Positions 8,405-17,685 of a stretch of 37,648 bases of DNA are shown here, piece after piece (position 1 is the stretch's first letter; each line of letters begins with the position of its first letter). The notes beneath the pieces were generated by a model. That model saw nothing but the letters and a program-made list of their open reading frames with translations. It did no database searches and was not told where the DNA came from. A program made the translations under genes and the position numbers. The stretch comes from Pseudomonas floridensis (GTDB lineage Bacteria; Pseudomonadota; Gammaproteobacteria; Pseudomonadales; Pseudomonadaceae). Location of the stretch: contig NZ_MUIO01000068.1 in the NCBI RefSeq assembly GCF_002087235.1, forward strand, positions 1 through 37,648, written 5' to 3'.

Positions 8405-11400
8405 TCAGCCGACTCGCGTCAGGTTCAGCTCCTCCAGTGCTTCCACCAGATCATCCATGTTGTCGAAGGCGACCTCATGCACGGAAGACCAGGTCGTGCG
8501 CTCCACGTACAGCTTGCCCTCGGCGTTTATGAGCACCGGCGTTCGATGAATCTGTCTGTCGCGGGAGCGATGGACGATGGTCTGCAGGTTGCCCTCGCTC
8601 TGTTCGACCATAAACAGTCCGGGTCTGGCGAGTTGCTGTTCGATGGGCAGCGGTTGCGGCGGCCGAATGGCTTTTGGCGAGATAGCCACTTCCATTTCCA
8701 CTCGATAATCACCCTTGAGCAGGATTTGCTTGCTGTTCATCCCCATGAGCACGGGCTCTCCCGGGTCCGGCATTACGCCTCTGGACAGCCCGGGGGCAAC
8801 GTCCACAATCCGCAATCCGATACCGCCTTGCAGTTCCGCCAGGCCCGGCACGACGTCCCGAAATGTATTGGAGTGGCTGTTGCCAACCAGAGCAATCCAT
8901 TTGTGCGAGCCCATCACGTCCTGGTGTTTGCTTATCGTGCGCGAAGCGAAGTAATTCATCATCTCCTGCCGCATGGTCGACGTTTCCCGTTCTATCCCTT
9001 TTAGGTGATAGCTGACCGCGCAGTCGATGGCACGCACTTCCAGACCTTCTTCGCGCGCCTTGATCACCAGCCGTTCGAAGGTGTAGACCTTGTCAGGATC
9101 GGTGCGGTGACCGCGATCCAGCCTTTTCAGGTCATGGAGCAGGGTCTTGCTCATTTGGCCGGTTTCGAAGAAACGGTCGAGGTCCGCCTGATGAATGTCG
9201 GTCAGCAGGTGCTCCATGTACAGCGTCTTGACGTTCTGCCGCGACAGCAACTGCAAATTGTCGATGATCAGTTTTTTGCTGGAAATCGAGAAGTGCGACT
9301 CACCGATCACCACGCCATCGGTGTGCGAATACAGGGTTTCGAGCAGTTCGGCACCGCTGATCTCCGGCGCAACGGCAGGCAATACCGGTCGCTGTGGCAA
9401 TGAAGCGCTGCGCACGGCCAGCGCGTCGGTCTGGAGTCTTTGCCGGAGTGTGGCGAACTCTTGTCTGATCCTGTTCAGTGCGTCGTCCCCGAGCAGGTAA
9501 CGGGTATCGAGTCCTTTGTGTTCGAAATTTGCCAGTTGATGCACGCTGCTTCGAGTCTGCGGTGGCATGTCATAGGTGGCATCGGCCAAAGATTGCTGAA
9601 TGGCGTTCATGGGGCCGTTGGCGCTCCAGTCTTCCGGCTCCACACGCAACCACTTATCGACATCGTCCCGGACAAATCCGTAATCGCCGGCCCAGCGTTC
9701 GCCGTCTGCAATGACCGAGGCATGACCCAGTTCGCCGATCAGTGCGTCGTCCATCAGCGTACTGGCAGGCAATTCAAGCTCCGGCACGATCAGTGACGGG
9801 TTGGAAAGTGAAATCGTGAAATCGGCGCGTGCTGCGGATTCGCCCGCAGACAGGCCGCCAGTCCCTTTCATGACCTTGGTTGGGCGTCCGGCCGGAATAT
9901 CCCTGACGTGCACGCTGATCGCGCCCTCCAGTTCGGCGATGCCGGGCAACTCGTCATGTCTGGTCGCCAGCTTCTGGTCCAACAGCGCGATCCAGCGCTT
10001 CTCTGGCGCAGCCGCCACATCGCCGCTGATCAACGTATGGCCGAAGAAGTTGCTCATTTTCAGGGTGCCTGACGGATCGTTCGCAGCAGGCGCTACCGGG
10101 TAAGCATTGAATGGATAGCTGATCGACGAGCTGAACGGTCGCACTTCGATACCGTAACGATGGGCGGCCTTGATCAGGTGGTAATAGTCGTAATCGACGC
10201 AGGCATTGTTCAGGGCGCCGTCGTTGACGTCGGACAGGTAGTGCTTCAGTTCATGGGAGCCCGAGCGGCTTCGCTTGCCCAGCTGTCGGTACCGGGCGAG
10301 TTTTTGCAGATGCTTGTCGGTCAGCAGATGCTCGATGTAGAGCACTTCGACCCGTTGTTCGGCCAATAGAGGCATGTTGAGGATCAGCAGACGTTTGCTG
10401 GCTACCGATTTGGGGGCCTCGCTCAATACCAGGCCGTTGCTGCGGCTAAAGATCTGTTCGATCAGCGTATCGACGGCGGCTGGCGATGACAGCGCAGGCA
10501 GTTGCGGTCTTGGTGGCAGTGGGGCCGTTACGAAAAACGCATTGGCGTCCTTATAGAGTTTCTCTCGCAGGTCTACGAAGGTGCGCCGCATTTCGGTCAG
10601 ATAGACCTCGAAATACGCTTCCATGCCCATCCCGGTCGGATCGAACGATTCGTTGCTCAGGATGACGTCCATGCGGGGACGCAGGTTGGCGGGCAATTCA
10701 TAGTCGCTGATCGTAGCGGCCTCAGTCCCAGCGTTATCCTCCGGCAACAGTTCATAACGTGAGCGATCACCCAGTCCGCCGCCTTGCAAACGTGGGCGCT
10801 CGATCAGTTGCCACTGGCCCTGCTCGTTCAAACCGACCGGTTTTTTGCCGAAGAAGGCAAAAGGATTGGCCGGGTCGATGATCTGCCAGCAGCGTAACTG
10901 TGCGTCGTACTGGACTTGCCAGGTCTTGCCCGACAGTTCAATGCAATGTCTGCCGTCAACCAGGCAGACGCCTTTCGCATGACCATTCTCGACGCGGGGG
11001 ATATCACTCAGCGAGCGGTTCAGCGCCCATTGCTCGGGCACGTTCAGGGAAGTGCCTGACACTGGATCGGTGGACTGCGCCAATGGCCGCCAGGTACCGC
11101 CGGTCCGTTGGCTGGCGAACTGCCCCGTGGTGCTCACCGCCTGTGAGTCAGGGCTCACTGCACGGAAAACCGGCGCATGGCCGTTGGCGTTCGGTTTACC
11201 GAGCAGGAAGGTCTCGTCATCCAGCCGTGCCGGGAAAAGGTCCGAGTAGCGTGGCAATGACGACCTGCTTGGGGCTGGACTCAGCGCCGAGGTGAGCACC
11301 GTGCGCTGCCGGGTCTGGCGGAGCGTACTGCCGAACCCCTTCAAACCGGAATGCAGATCGCCTGCCGCACCCAGCCCGTTGAGCAGTGATGACAGCACAT

Positions 11401-14400
11401 AGGCGCCAGCGCTTTCAGTGTCGCCCTTGGTCAGGCTTTGCACGGCGCGCACGGTGTCATACAGCGACAATACGGCCCCGACCGCGAAGCTGACGGGCGG
11501 GAAAGGCAGGGTCACTACGGTGGCAATGATTTCGACGCTGGTCCAGATCAACCCGGACAACATGTCGTTACGGCCGGTGGTAGTTTCTTCCACATCGAGC
11601 AGTCTGCGTTCGAGGGGCTGGTTGAAGCAGGTGTCGGCAAAATCTTCGATGAACGCCTTCGGGATGAACGGCGGCTTGCTGGCGTTGCCTTGCTGCATGT
11701 CGCGCAGGAAAAACGACAGTATGCGGCGGGCTTTGCTACGGCAACGGTCCTTGTAGTAATCGATCATGCCCGCAGTATCCAGCGAGCGCACGAAGTCGCT
11801 GAACAGGCGGAACTCGACGCCGTCCGGTGCCTGCGGCGTGTAAAGCAGCGCCGATTGGCGAATCTGTGTAGGCAGCACCACGATGCAGCCCTGCACGGTT
11901 TCCACATGTGTCAGTTGCGTGCTGGGGATGACCAGATCATCGATACCTGCCAGGCGGGAGGCGATGAAGGGTTTGTCCACGTGCACCTGTAGCGGATACA
12001 GCGGGTACGTCTCGCGGGTCGATGGATCGTTCAGGTGCGCGTTGTCGATCGAGTTTTTCAGCCAGGCGTAATGTTGCGCGTCGATATGCCCTTTGAGCAG
12101 GCTGCGCAGTGCGGCGGCGCTCATTTGCAGGCGCGTGATCAGTACGCTGGCCTGACGTCGCCAGGCATAACCCTCGCCCTCGACATTGAGCAGGGTGCGT
12201 CTTATATGTGCAATGTAATCATCCGCCACCCATTTACCGCGCACCGAACCTGCGACACCCATCGGCGTCAGCGCACTCAGGTGCACACCTGGCGGGCCGC
12301 TGAATGTTGCCTGGAGGTCCGCGGTGGGGCGTGTCAGGTCGATGCCGTTGTCGTAACCATTCTGCAGCATGTCGGTGTAGCTGATGGTTTCGCGCGCGCT
12401 GGTGATCACGATGTGGTCGGGATCGACAGTCCCGGGCGGTACACCCAGCAGTCTGGCGATCTGCTCGCTGGCGCGCTGATGCACGTACTCCCTGAAAGGT
12501 TGCACGCGGGTGTCGGACCGGGCTTCGTAATTGCGCAACGCCCCGGCAATCCCGTCCTCAAGAGCCAGCAGTTCCTGGCGTTGCGCCGCAGTGGCGCGCA
12601 GATACCAGCCCGGAGTGTGTTGTGCCTGTTCGGAAAGCGCCACGCGGACCTGTTCGTTGATAAAGCCGCGCAAGCCGCTATCGAAGTCGGCGAGGTCGTT
12701 GAGTTGCACGAAGTCGGCAGGCGGATAGGGTTTGAGTCTGAGCACCTCGAGTTGACGTTGCAACGCCGGGCGCGTGGATACTTCCAGTTGTTCGAGCAGG
12801 TACGTACATTGCGCGTCCGACGCGGACCAGCCGATCAATTCCTGGCGCAGCTGCTTTTCATTATCGAACGCTTTCAGGCTCTGGCCGGTTGGCGTATCCA
12901 TTGCCAGCAAAACCAGGCGATCCAGTTGTCCCGACGCGGTCTCCTTGCGAAACACCAGCAGCTTGCCCGGCAGGTGACGGTCGAACCTGATCTGCTGAAC
13001 GCGGACTCGCGCGTCGGACGTATTCGGGTCTGTTGCGCCCAGTTTTTCAATGATATCGAAATCGCTGACCTGGATGTGGCCCTGCATTTTGGCGGCCCAG
13101 GCCAATGCCGTTATCTGGGCGCGCACCAGAACCTGCATCAGTTGCCGGTTATGAGGCTGCTGGTAGGCTGTCCGTTGATAGTCACCGAACACTGCACGCA
13201 GATTAAGCTCATCGATCAGTCGTCCCAGGTAGGTCGGCGTCAGCGACGCATGATCGGCCTGCAGTGGCGCGCCGTCGAAATGCAGGGTGGTGCGCTCGAA
13301 GAAGGCAGAGCCGTCGTCCAGGTCGCCGGGGTGCAGGCCGTAAAGTGCCGACTCCACGAGTGAGCGCGTCACGGTGTAGGTTTCACCGCTGGAAGGCAGG
13401 GTGCGTCGGGTTTGCACCGTCAGCGCGTGAGGGTTCAGCACGAAACCCAGGTCATTGGCCATGCGGTGGCGCAGGTGCGCCTCGGCGAACTGCTCCGGTG
13501 AAGCGGCCGCTCCCAGCGCGCTGATCACCGCTGAGCGGGCCAGCTCACAGGCTTGCAGGCGTTCGGTGTAAGTGCGCAGATCGTCGTGACCTGCGAACTT
13601 GATCCAGTCGGGCAGGCTCTTGCGGTAGCGGCGTTCGACGACGGCCAGTTCGCGCAACTGAAGCATCGCCATCGGGCCGAGCAGGCCGCGCATTTCGATA
13701 GCTTGCTGAATCAGCGTCAGGCGCAACTGCCGGTCGTTGCCAACCGGTCGCGTGCAGGCGTGACGAATATCGTCGCGTTGTTTGTGAAGTTGCCGGGAGA
13801 TAGCGTAAGCGAGCGGCGCGCCGCTGAGCGCTACAAGCTGCAGGTCATCGGCCGAGAACGGTTCCAGATACAGGTCGGGGTCGGCAATGATGGTGGAGAA
13901 GCGGTCCTGATCCTGCTGCGCAACGTTGTTCAGTAGCGTGTCTCGCAGGGTCGGGTCGTTGAGCCATTCGGCGAGACTGGCGCGCAGTTCGCTGTGAGAC
14001 CTGAACCCTGTGATGCCCAGTCCGGGCAGGATCAGCAGCGTGCGTTGCTGATCCTGCGACAGGATCAGTGCGCCTGCGACTTCGGCCCGTTCGTTCTCCG
14101 CAAGCTGCACATGCAGAGAAAACGGCGTCAGCGCGGGTGCCGACTGATCGGGCGAGGCAGGTAGCCAGTCGGCGTAGCCGGTGTCCAGATCGCGCTCATG
14201 GATTTTCACGCACAGTTCATCGTGCAGATCCTGTCGTAGATCGGCGGCGATGCGTTCGCTCAGGCTTTGGTTGCTGTCGTCGAGGGCATTCCAGTAGGCA
14301 TCGATACGTTGCAACAGCGAGGCTATCTGCGGTTCACGCTGCTCGGTGTCCAGGCTTTGAAGGGCCTCGAGCCCGTCTTTGGAAGCGGCGGGCAATGCCG

Positions 14401-14509
14401 CGAGTCGGGTGGTCATGCGCTGGGCCGATTCGCCCAGTCGTTTAAGGGCCGCCGAAGCGGTGGGCCAGGTATCGGTCGGTGTCGGGTTGACGGGAGTAAT
14501 TGTCTGCAT
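8405..14509 (-). CDS. Giant dermonecrotic-toxin-like protein (DUF6543 type) with two PMT-C2/TIKI-like domains
   Basis: The 2034-residue protein starts at ATG 14507-14509 behind a weak ribosome site. There is no signal peptide. Residues about 200-900 look like the DUF6543 (dermonecrotic toxin N-terminal) type, for example LPDWIKFAGHDDLRTY near 299 and SALYGLHPGDLDDG near 387. Residues about 983-1020 and 1034-1052 are hydrophobic, as in toxin translocation segments. Two related domains follow, about 1300-1545 and 1672-1912. Copy 2 keeps GESH (Glu1737, His1739) and GNSH (about 1876-1879), as in the TIKI/TraB/ChaN/EreA-like fold of the Pasteurella toxin C2 region. Copy 1 has SEAP and DQKL in their place. 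The gene lies antisense inside the LPS block with no small partner gene that could encode immunity. Export as a type III or VI effector is possible. I recall, without being able to confirm it, that a large P. syringae protein at such a locus was once listed as HopAC1. The activity is unknown. Confidence 0.85.
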   Translation of the reverse strand: MQTITPVNPTPTDTWPTASAALKRLGESAQRMTTRLAALPAASKDGLEALQSLDTEQREPQIASLLQRIDAYWNALDDSNQSLSERIAADLRQDLHDELCVKIHERDLDTGYADWLPASPDQSAPALTPFSLHVQLAENERAEVAGALILSQDQQRTLLILPGLGITGFRSHSELRASLAEWLNDPTLRDTLLNNVAQQDQDRFSTIIADPDLYLEPFSADDLQLVALSGAPLAYAISRQLHKQRDDIRHACTRPVGNDRQLRLTLIQQAIEMRGLLGPMAMLQLRELAVVERRYRKSLPDWIKFAGHDDLRTYTERLQACELARSAVISALGAAASPEQFAEAHLRHRMANDLGFVLNPHALTVQTRRTLPSSGETYTVTRSLVESALYGLHPGDLDDGSAFFERTTLHFDGAPLQADHASLTPTYLGRLIDELNLRAVFGDYQRTAYQQPHNRQLMQVLVRAQITALAWAAKMQGHIQVSDFDIIEKLGATDPNTSDARVRVQQIRFDRHLPGKLLVFRKETASGQLDRLVLLAMDTPTGQSLKAFDNEKQLRQELIGWSASDAQCTYLLEQLEVSTRPALQRQLEVLRLKPYPPADFVQLNDLADFDSGLRGFINEQVRVALSEQAQHTPGWYLRATAAQRQELLALEDGIAGALRNYEARSDTRVQPFREYVHQRASEQIARLLGVPPGTVDPDHIVITSARETISYTDMLQNGYDNGIDLTRPTADLQATFSGPPGVHLSALTPMGVAGSVRGKWVADDYIAHIRRTLLNVEGEGYAWRRQASVLITRLQMSAAALRSLLKGHIDAQHYAWLKNSIDNAHLNDPSTRETYPLYPLQVHVDKPFIASRLAGIDDLVIPSTQLTHVETVQGCIVVLPTQIRQSALLYTPQAPDGVEFRLFSDFVRSLDTAGMIDYYKDRCRSKARRILSFFLRDMQQGNASKPPFIPKAFIEDFADTCFNQPLERRLLDVEETTTGRNDMLSGLIWTSVEIIATVVTLPFPPVSFAVGAVLSLYDTVRAVQSLTKGDTESAGAYVLSSLLNGLGAAGDLHSGLKGFGSTLRQTRQRTVLTSALSPAPSRSSLPRYSDLFPARLDDETFLLGKPNANGHAPVFRAVSPDSQAVSTTGQFASQRTGGTWRPLAQSTDPVSGTSLNVPEQWALNRSLSDIPRVENGHAKGVCLVDGRHCIELSGKTWQVQYDAQLRCWQIIDPANPFAFFGKKPVGLNEQGQWQLIERPRLQGGGLGDRSRYELLPEDNAGTEAATISDYELPANLRPRMDVILSNESFDPTGMGMEAYFEVYLTEMRRTFVDLREKLYKDANAFFVTAPLPPRPQLPALSSPAAVDTLIEQIFSRSNGLVLSEAPKSVASKRLLILNMPLLAEQRVEVLYIEHLLTDKHLQKLARYRQLGKRSRSGSHELKHYLSDVNDGALNNACVDYDYYHLIKAAHRYGIEVRPFSSSISYPFNAYPVAPAANDPSGTLKMSNFFGHTLISGDVAAAPEKRWIALLDQKLATRHDELPGIAELEGAISVHVRDIPAGRPTKVMKGTGGLSAGESAARADFTISLSNPSLIVPELELPASTLMDDALIGELGHASVIADGERWAGDYGFVRDDVDKWLRVEPEDWSANGPMNAIQQSLADATYDMPPQTRSSVHQLANFEHKGLDTRYLLGDDALNRIRQEFATLRQRLQTDALAVRSASLPQRPVLPAVAPEISGAELLETLYSHTDGVVIGESHFSISSKKLIIDNLQLLSRQNVKTLYMEHLLTDIHQADLDRFFETGQMSKTLLHDLKRLDRGHRTDPDKVYTFERLVIKAREEGLEVRAIDCAVSYHLKGIERETSTMRQEMMNYFASRTISKHQDVMGSHKWIALVGNSHSNTFRDVVPGLAELQGGIGLRIVDVAPGLSRGVMPDPGEPVLMGMNSKQILLKGDYRVEMEVAISPKAIRPPQPLPIEQQLARPGLFMVEQSEGNLQTIVHRSRDRQIHRTPVLINAEGKLYVERTTWSSVHEVAFDNMDDLVEALEELNLTRVG

Positions 14510-14813
14510 CTGATTTCGCTTTCATTCGAGCGCTGGGCGCTTGCGATTGGTGGGTACCGCCAGGGCGGCGGCGATGGAGGCCAGTCAATCAAACTCGCGA
14601 TTCAGAGCAGCGGTAGATAGTTATCGAATGCCAGCGTGGCGAATTTTCCTACGCAGATATGCAGCGCATGTCCGCGACATTTCAGCCCCCGAGCCAAATC
14701 CATGGTCATTACGCTATAATCCCGCCCTTTAGCTGTCCCCAGCCCGCTGTGCGGGGGCACACATTTTCCCGGGCGCGCTGCGCCTGAACGCAGACTAAAG
14801 AGGCTAGACCCTA
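14510..14813. other. Divergent intergenic region between giant toxin-like gene and carbamoyltransferase
   Basis: This 304-base gap holds the start regions of two divergent genes. On the plus side there is a perfect -10 at 14715-14720 and a leader with two small hairpins. On the minus side I see no strong sigma-70 promoter. A CCACCAA at 14553-14547 (minus strand) matches the downstream half of an hrp box, but the upstream GGAACC half is absent at the right distance. A 72-codon minus-strand frame at 14602-14820 resembles nothing I know and is not annotated as a gene. Confidence 0.6.
14715..14720 (+). promoter_or_regulatory. -10 element (TATAAT) of the second LPS operon
   Basis: A consensus TATAAT lies 93 bases before the carbamoyltransferase start; the -35 region (around 14692) is poor. 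The predicted leader contains CCCGC-TGT-GCGGG (about 14743-14755) and GGCGC-GCT-GCGCC (about 14772-14784) hairpins before the AAAGAGG ribosome site at 14797-14803. Confidence 0.55.
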
Positions 14814-16571
14814 GTGGCATTGACGATCCTTGGCCTGTCCGGCGCCCTTAGCCATGATCCTTCCGCGGCGCTCTATATCGACGGCAAGCTGATCGCAGCG
14901 GCCGAAGAAGAGCGCTTCGTTCGCGACAAGCACGCAAAGAACCGCATGCCCTACGAGTCGGCGAAGTTCTGTCTGGAACAGGCAGGCATCAAGCCTTCCG
15001 ACGTTGACGTGGTCGCCATTCCGTTCGCACCGATCAGCCTGTTCGGCAAGGCGCGCTGGCATTACGCCAAGCGTTACTGGTACGCCCCCGATCGCGCACT
15101 CGATGCGCTGCTGATGGGCAATCGCCGTTACAAACGCTACCGCAACAAGATTGTCTGGTGCCTTGAGCAACTGGGCTTCGATCCGAAAAAGATCAAGATC
15201 GAGCCGGTCGAGCATCACCTGGCCCACGCGTCCAGCGCCTACCACTGCTCCGGTTTCACCGAGAAAACCGCGATCATGGGCATTGACGGCAAGGGTGAGT
15301 ACGCCACGACCTTCTTCGGCTATGGCGAAAACGGCAAGATCCACAAGATCAAGGAATTCTTCGACCCGGATTCGCTGGGCGGCCTGTACGGCGCGATCAC
15401 CGAATTCCTCGGTTTCGAAATGCTTGACGGCGAGTTCAAGGTCATGGGCATGGCGCCGTATGGCGACGCCAGCAAATATGACTTCTCGCGCCTGGCGACT
15501 TTCGAGAACGGTGAATTGATCATCAACACCGAACTGGCCAACGTCATTGGCCTGCGTCGCTATAAAGAGAACGGCAAGGGGTTCTACTTCTCGCCAAAAC
15601 TGATCGAATGGCTCGGCCCCAAGCGTGTCGGCGACGTTGCGGACGAGCCGTACATCCACTACGCGGCCAGCATGCAGGCGCTGTTCGAAAAGCTCGCGCT
15701 GCAGATGATGGACCACTACCTGGGTGACATCCTCAAGGAAACCGGCAAGATCGCCTTCGCTGGCGGCTGCGCGCTGAACGTCAAACTGAACCAGCGGATC
15801 ATCGCGCGTCCCGAGGTCAAGGAACTGTTCGTTCAGCCTGCTTCGGGCGATGCCGGCACTGCGGTCGGTGCTGCTGCCTATGTGTCTCACGCTCGCGGCG
15901 TGCCGGTCGAGAAGATGGAACACGTCTACCTCGGCCCTGCGTACAGCAACGAAGACGTGATCGCCGCGTGCGCCCGTCATCCGAGCAAGCCGGTGTGGCG
16001 TCAGATCGAGAATACCCCTGAGCGGATCGCCGAGATCATGGTCAAGGGTAACCCGGTGGCCTGGTTCCAGGGCCGCATGGAATTCGGTCCGCGTGCGCTT
16101 GGCGGACGCTCGATCATCGGTTGCCCGAGCGTGACCGGCGTGGCAGACCGCATCAACCATCAGATCAAGTTCCGCGAGCGCTGGAGGCCTTTCTGCCCGT
16201 CGATGCTCGACACCGTTGCGCCGCAGATGATCAAGATCGATCACCCGGCACCCTTCATGACCTTCACCTTCGAAGTGGCTGAAGAGTGGAAAACCCGCGT
16301 GCCGGAAGTCGTCCATGAAGACGGCACCTCACGTGCCCAGGTTCTCAAGCGTGAATACAACCCGCGCTACTACGACATGATGAAGGCGCTGGAAAACCTG
16401 ACCGGCAACGGTGTATCGCTGAACACCTCGCTCAATCGCCGTGGCGAACCGATGATCTGCTCGCCGACCGATGCCTTGAACATGTTCTTCGGCTCCGACC
16501 TCGAGTACCTGATCATGGAAGACATCCTGGTGGTCAAAGAGGGTGTGGAGACCTATGACACGCTCGGCTGA
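14814..16571 (+). CDS. wapO: Carbamoyltransferase of the NodU/CmcH family (LPS heptose carbamoylation)
   Basis: This enzyme transfers a carbamoyl group from carbamoyl phosphate, through a carbamoyl-adenylate, to a sugar hydroxyl. In P. aeruginosa the PA5005-type enzyme at this place puts the 7-O-carbamoyl group on heptose II. The 585-residue protein starts at GTG 14814, with AAAGAGG 10 bases upstream. The N-terminal Kae1-like domain shows MALTILGLSGALSHDPSAA, the metal-ligand stretch HHLAHASSAY (about 131-140) and FAGGCALNVKLN (about 318-329). The C-terminal domain has the conserved EFGPRALGGRSIIG and FRERWRPFCPS, which bind carbamoyl phosphate and ATP. It has its own promoter and opens the second LPS operon. 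The gene name follows P. aeruginosa usage. Confidence 0.9.
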   Translation: MALTILGLSGALSHDPSAALYIDGKLIAAAEEERFVRDKHAKNRMPYESAKFCLEQAGIKPSDVDVVAIPFAPISLFGKARWHYAKRYWYAPDRALDALLMGNRRYKRYRNKIVWCLEQLGFDPKKIKIEPVEHHLAHASSAYHCSGFTEKTAIMGIDGKGEYATTFFGYGENGKIHKIKEFFDPDSLGGLYGAITEFLGFEMLDGEFKVMGMAPYGDASKYDFSRLATFENGELIINTELANVIGLRRYKENGKGFYFSPKLIEWLGPKRVGDVADEPYIHYAASMQALFEKLALQMMDHYLGDILKETGKIAFAGGCALNVKLNQRIIARPEVKELFVQPASGDAGTAVGAAAYVSHARGVPVEKMEHVYLGPAYSNEDVIAACARHPSKPVWRQIENTPERIAEIMVKGNPVAWFQGRMEFGPRALGGRSIIGCPSVTGVADRINHQIKFRERWRPFCPSMLDTVAPQMIKIDHPAPFMTFTFEVAEEWKTRVPEVVHEDGTSRAQVLKREYNPRYYDMMKALENLTGNGVSLNTSLNRRGEPMICSPTDALNMFFGSDLEYLIMEDILVVKEGVETYDTLG

Positions 16572-17685
16572 ACGTCACGTGCTGCAGTTCTGTCACGGCT
16601 ATGACGGGCCGTTTCTGGACTGCGCACGACAATACGCCAGTCTGTTTGCGGGCAAGGGCTATCGCGTGACCACGGTGTTCCTGACCGGAGCGGCCGACCC
16701 TGATGTGGTGGCCGACTGCGGTTCGGATGAAGTGCTGTTCATGGAATACAGTTCGAAGGCCATTCGTGGCCTTAAGCTGGGTGCCATCCGTGAACTGCGC
16801 AAGATCGTCGCGTCGCGCCATTTCACCTTCTGCATCGCGCATCGCTTCAAGCCGGTTTATATCGCCCTGTTGGCAACCCGTTTGCCGGTGATCGGCGTGC
16901 ATCATGCGTTTGGCGACTACCAACGCCGCAGCCGCAAGCTGTTCGCCAATCTTTTGCGCAAACGCCTGAGTCTGCTGGGCGTCTCGGACGCGGTGCGCGA
17001 CGACATGCGCAAAAGCCTGTCCGCATGGCCTGCCGAGCGTATCGAGACCTTGTACAACCGTATCGACATCGAGCAGTTGCAAGGCAGTCAGTTTTCCGCC
17101 GAAGACGCCCGCGCCGAGCTGGGGTTGTCGGCTTCGGCCTGGATCGTCGGCAACGTCGGTCGGCTGCACCCCGACAAGGATCAGGCCACTCTGCTGCGCG
17201 GTTTTGCCCTGGCGTTGCCGAGTCTGCCCGAGAACAGCCAGTTGGTGATTCTCGGCAAAGGTCGCCTCGAGGAACGCCTCAAGGAGCTGGCGCGCGAACT
17301 GGGCATCGGCGCTAACGTGCTGTTCATGGGGCAGGTCGCCGACGCACGCCGTTACTTCAAGGCATTCGACGTGTTCGCCTTGAGTTCGGATCACGAACCG
17401 TTCGGCATGGTGCTGCTGGAGGCGATGGTCGCGGGTGTGCCTGTCGTCGCGACCTCGTGTGGCGGTGCACGTGAAGTGGTCGAAGATGTTGGCCTTATGT
17501 TTCCGCTGGGCGACGAGCAGCGTCTGGCTCAGGGCTTGATGCACTTGGCCGGTCTCAACGCCGATCAGCGTCAGGACTGCGCCGAACGAATGCTCCTGCG
17601 CCTGCGCGAGCGTTTTTCCGATCATGCGGTCCGTAATGTTTTCTGGCGCTTGCCGCAAGTCACCCGCCTGGTTGCGGAGTCCTGA
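16555..17685 (+). CDS. wapH: LPS outer-core glycosyltransferase, GT4 family
   Basis: The 376-residue GT-B glycosyltransferase corresponds by position and N-terminus to WapH (PA5004), which adds a glucose to the outer core. I chose ATG 16555, which overlaps the carbamoyltransferase by 17 bases and has GTGGAG just upstream; a GTG at 16543 is a possible earlier start. The N-terminus VLQFCHGYDGPFLDCARQYA carries the acceptor-side loop. The donor side has GNVGRLHPDKDQATLLRG near residue 200 and the E-x7-E motif with Glu281 and Glu289 (EPFGMVLLE). The stop shares one base with the mig-14-like gene. The exact sugar is inferred from P. aeruginosa. Confidence 0.87.
   Translation: MTRSAERHVLQFCHGYDGPFLDCARQYASLFAGKGYRVTTVFLTGAADPDVVADCGSDEVLFMEYSSKAIRGLKLGAIRELRKIVASRHFTFCIAHRFKPVYIALLATRLPVIGVHHAFGDYQRRSRKLFANLLRKRLSLLGVSDAVRDDMRKSLSAWPAERIETLYNRIDIEQLQGSQFSAEDARAELGLSASAWIVGNVGRLHPDKDQATLLRGFALALPSLPENSQLVILGKGRLEERLKELARELGIGANVLFMGQVADARRYFKAFDVFALSSDHEPFGMVLLEAMVAGVPVVATSCGGAREVVEDVGLMFPLGDEQRLAQGLMHLAGLNADQRQDCAERMLLRLRERFSDHAVRNVFWRLPQVTRLVAES

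Noticed and set aside
12035..13363. 442-codon plus-strand open frame inside the giant gene
   Set aside because: It is exactly antisense to the toxin-like gene, has no recognisable domain, and its Gln/His/Arg/Val-rich composition is that of a GC-rich antisense frame.
14541..14600. Possible hrp box before the giant toxin-like gene (CCACCAA on the minus strand at 14553-14547)
   Set aside because: The required GGAACC-like half is not present 15-17 bases upstream, where the sequence is CG-rich. The downstream half alone is too common.
14602..14820. 72-codon minus-strand frame in the divergent gap
   Set aside because: It crosses the promoter and leader of the carbamoyltransferase gene, has no convincing ribosome site and no familiar motif.
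14811..16316. 501-codon minus-strand open frame
   Set aside because: It is antisense to the carbamoyltransferase gene with full conserved motifs on the other strand; composition is typical of an antisense shadow.
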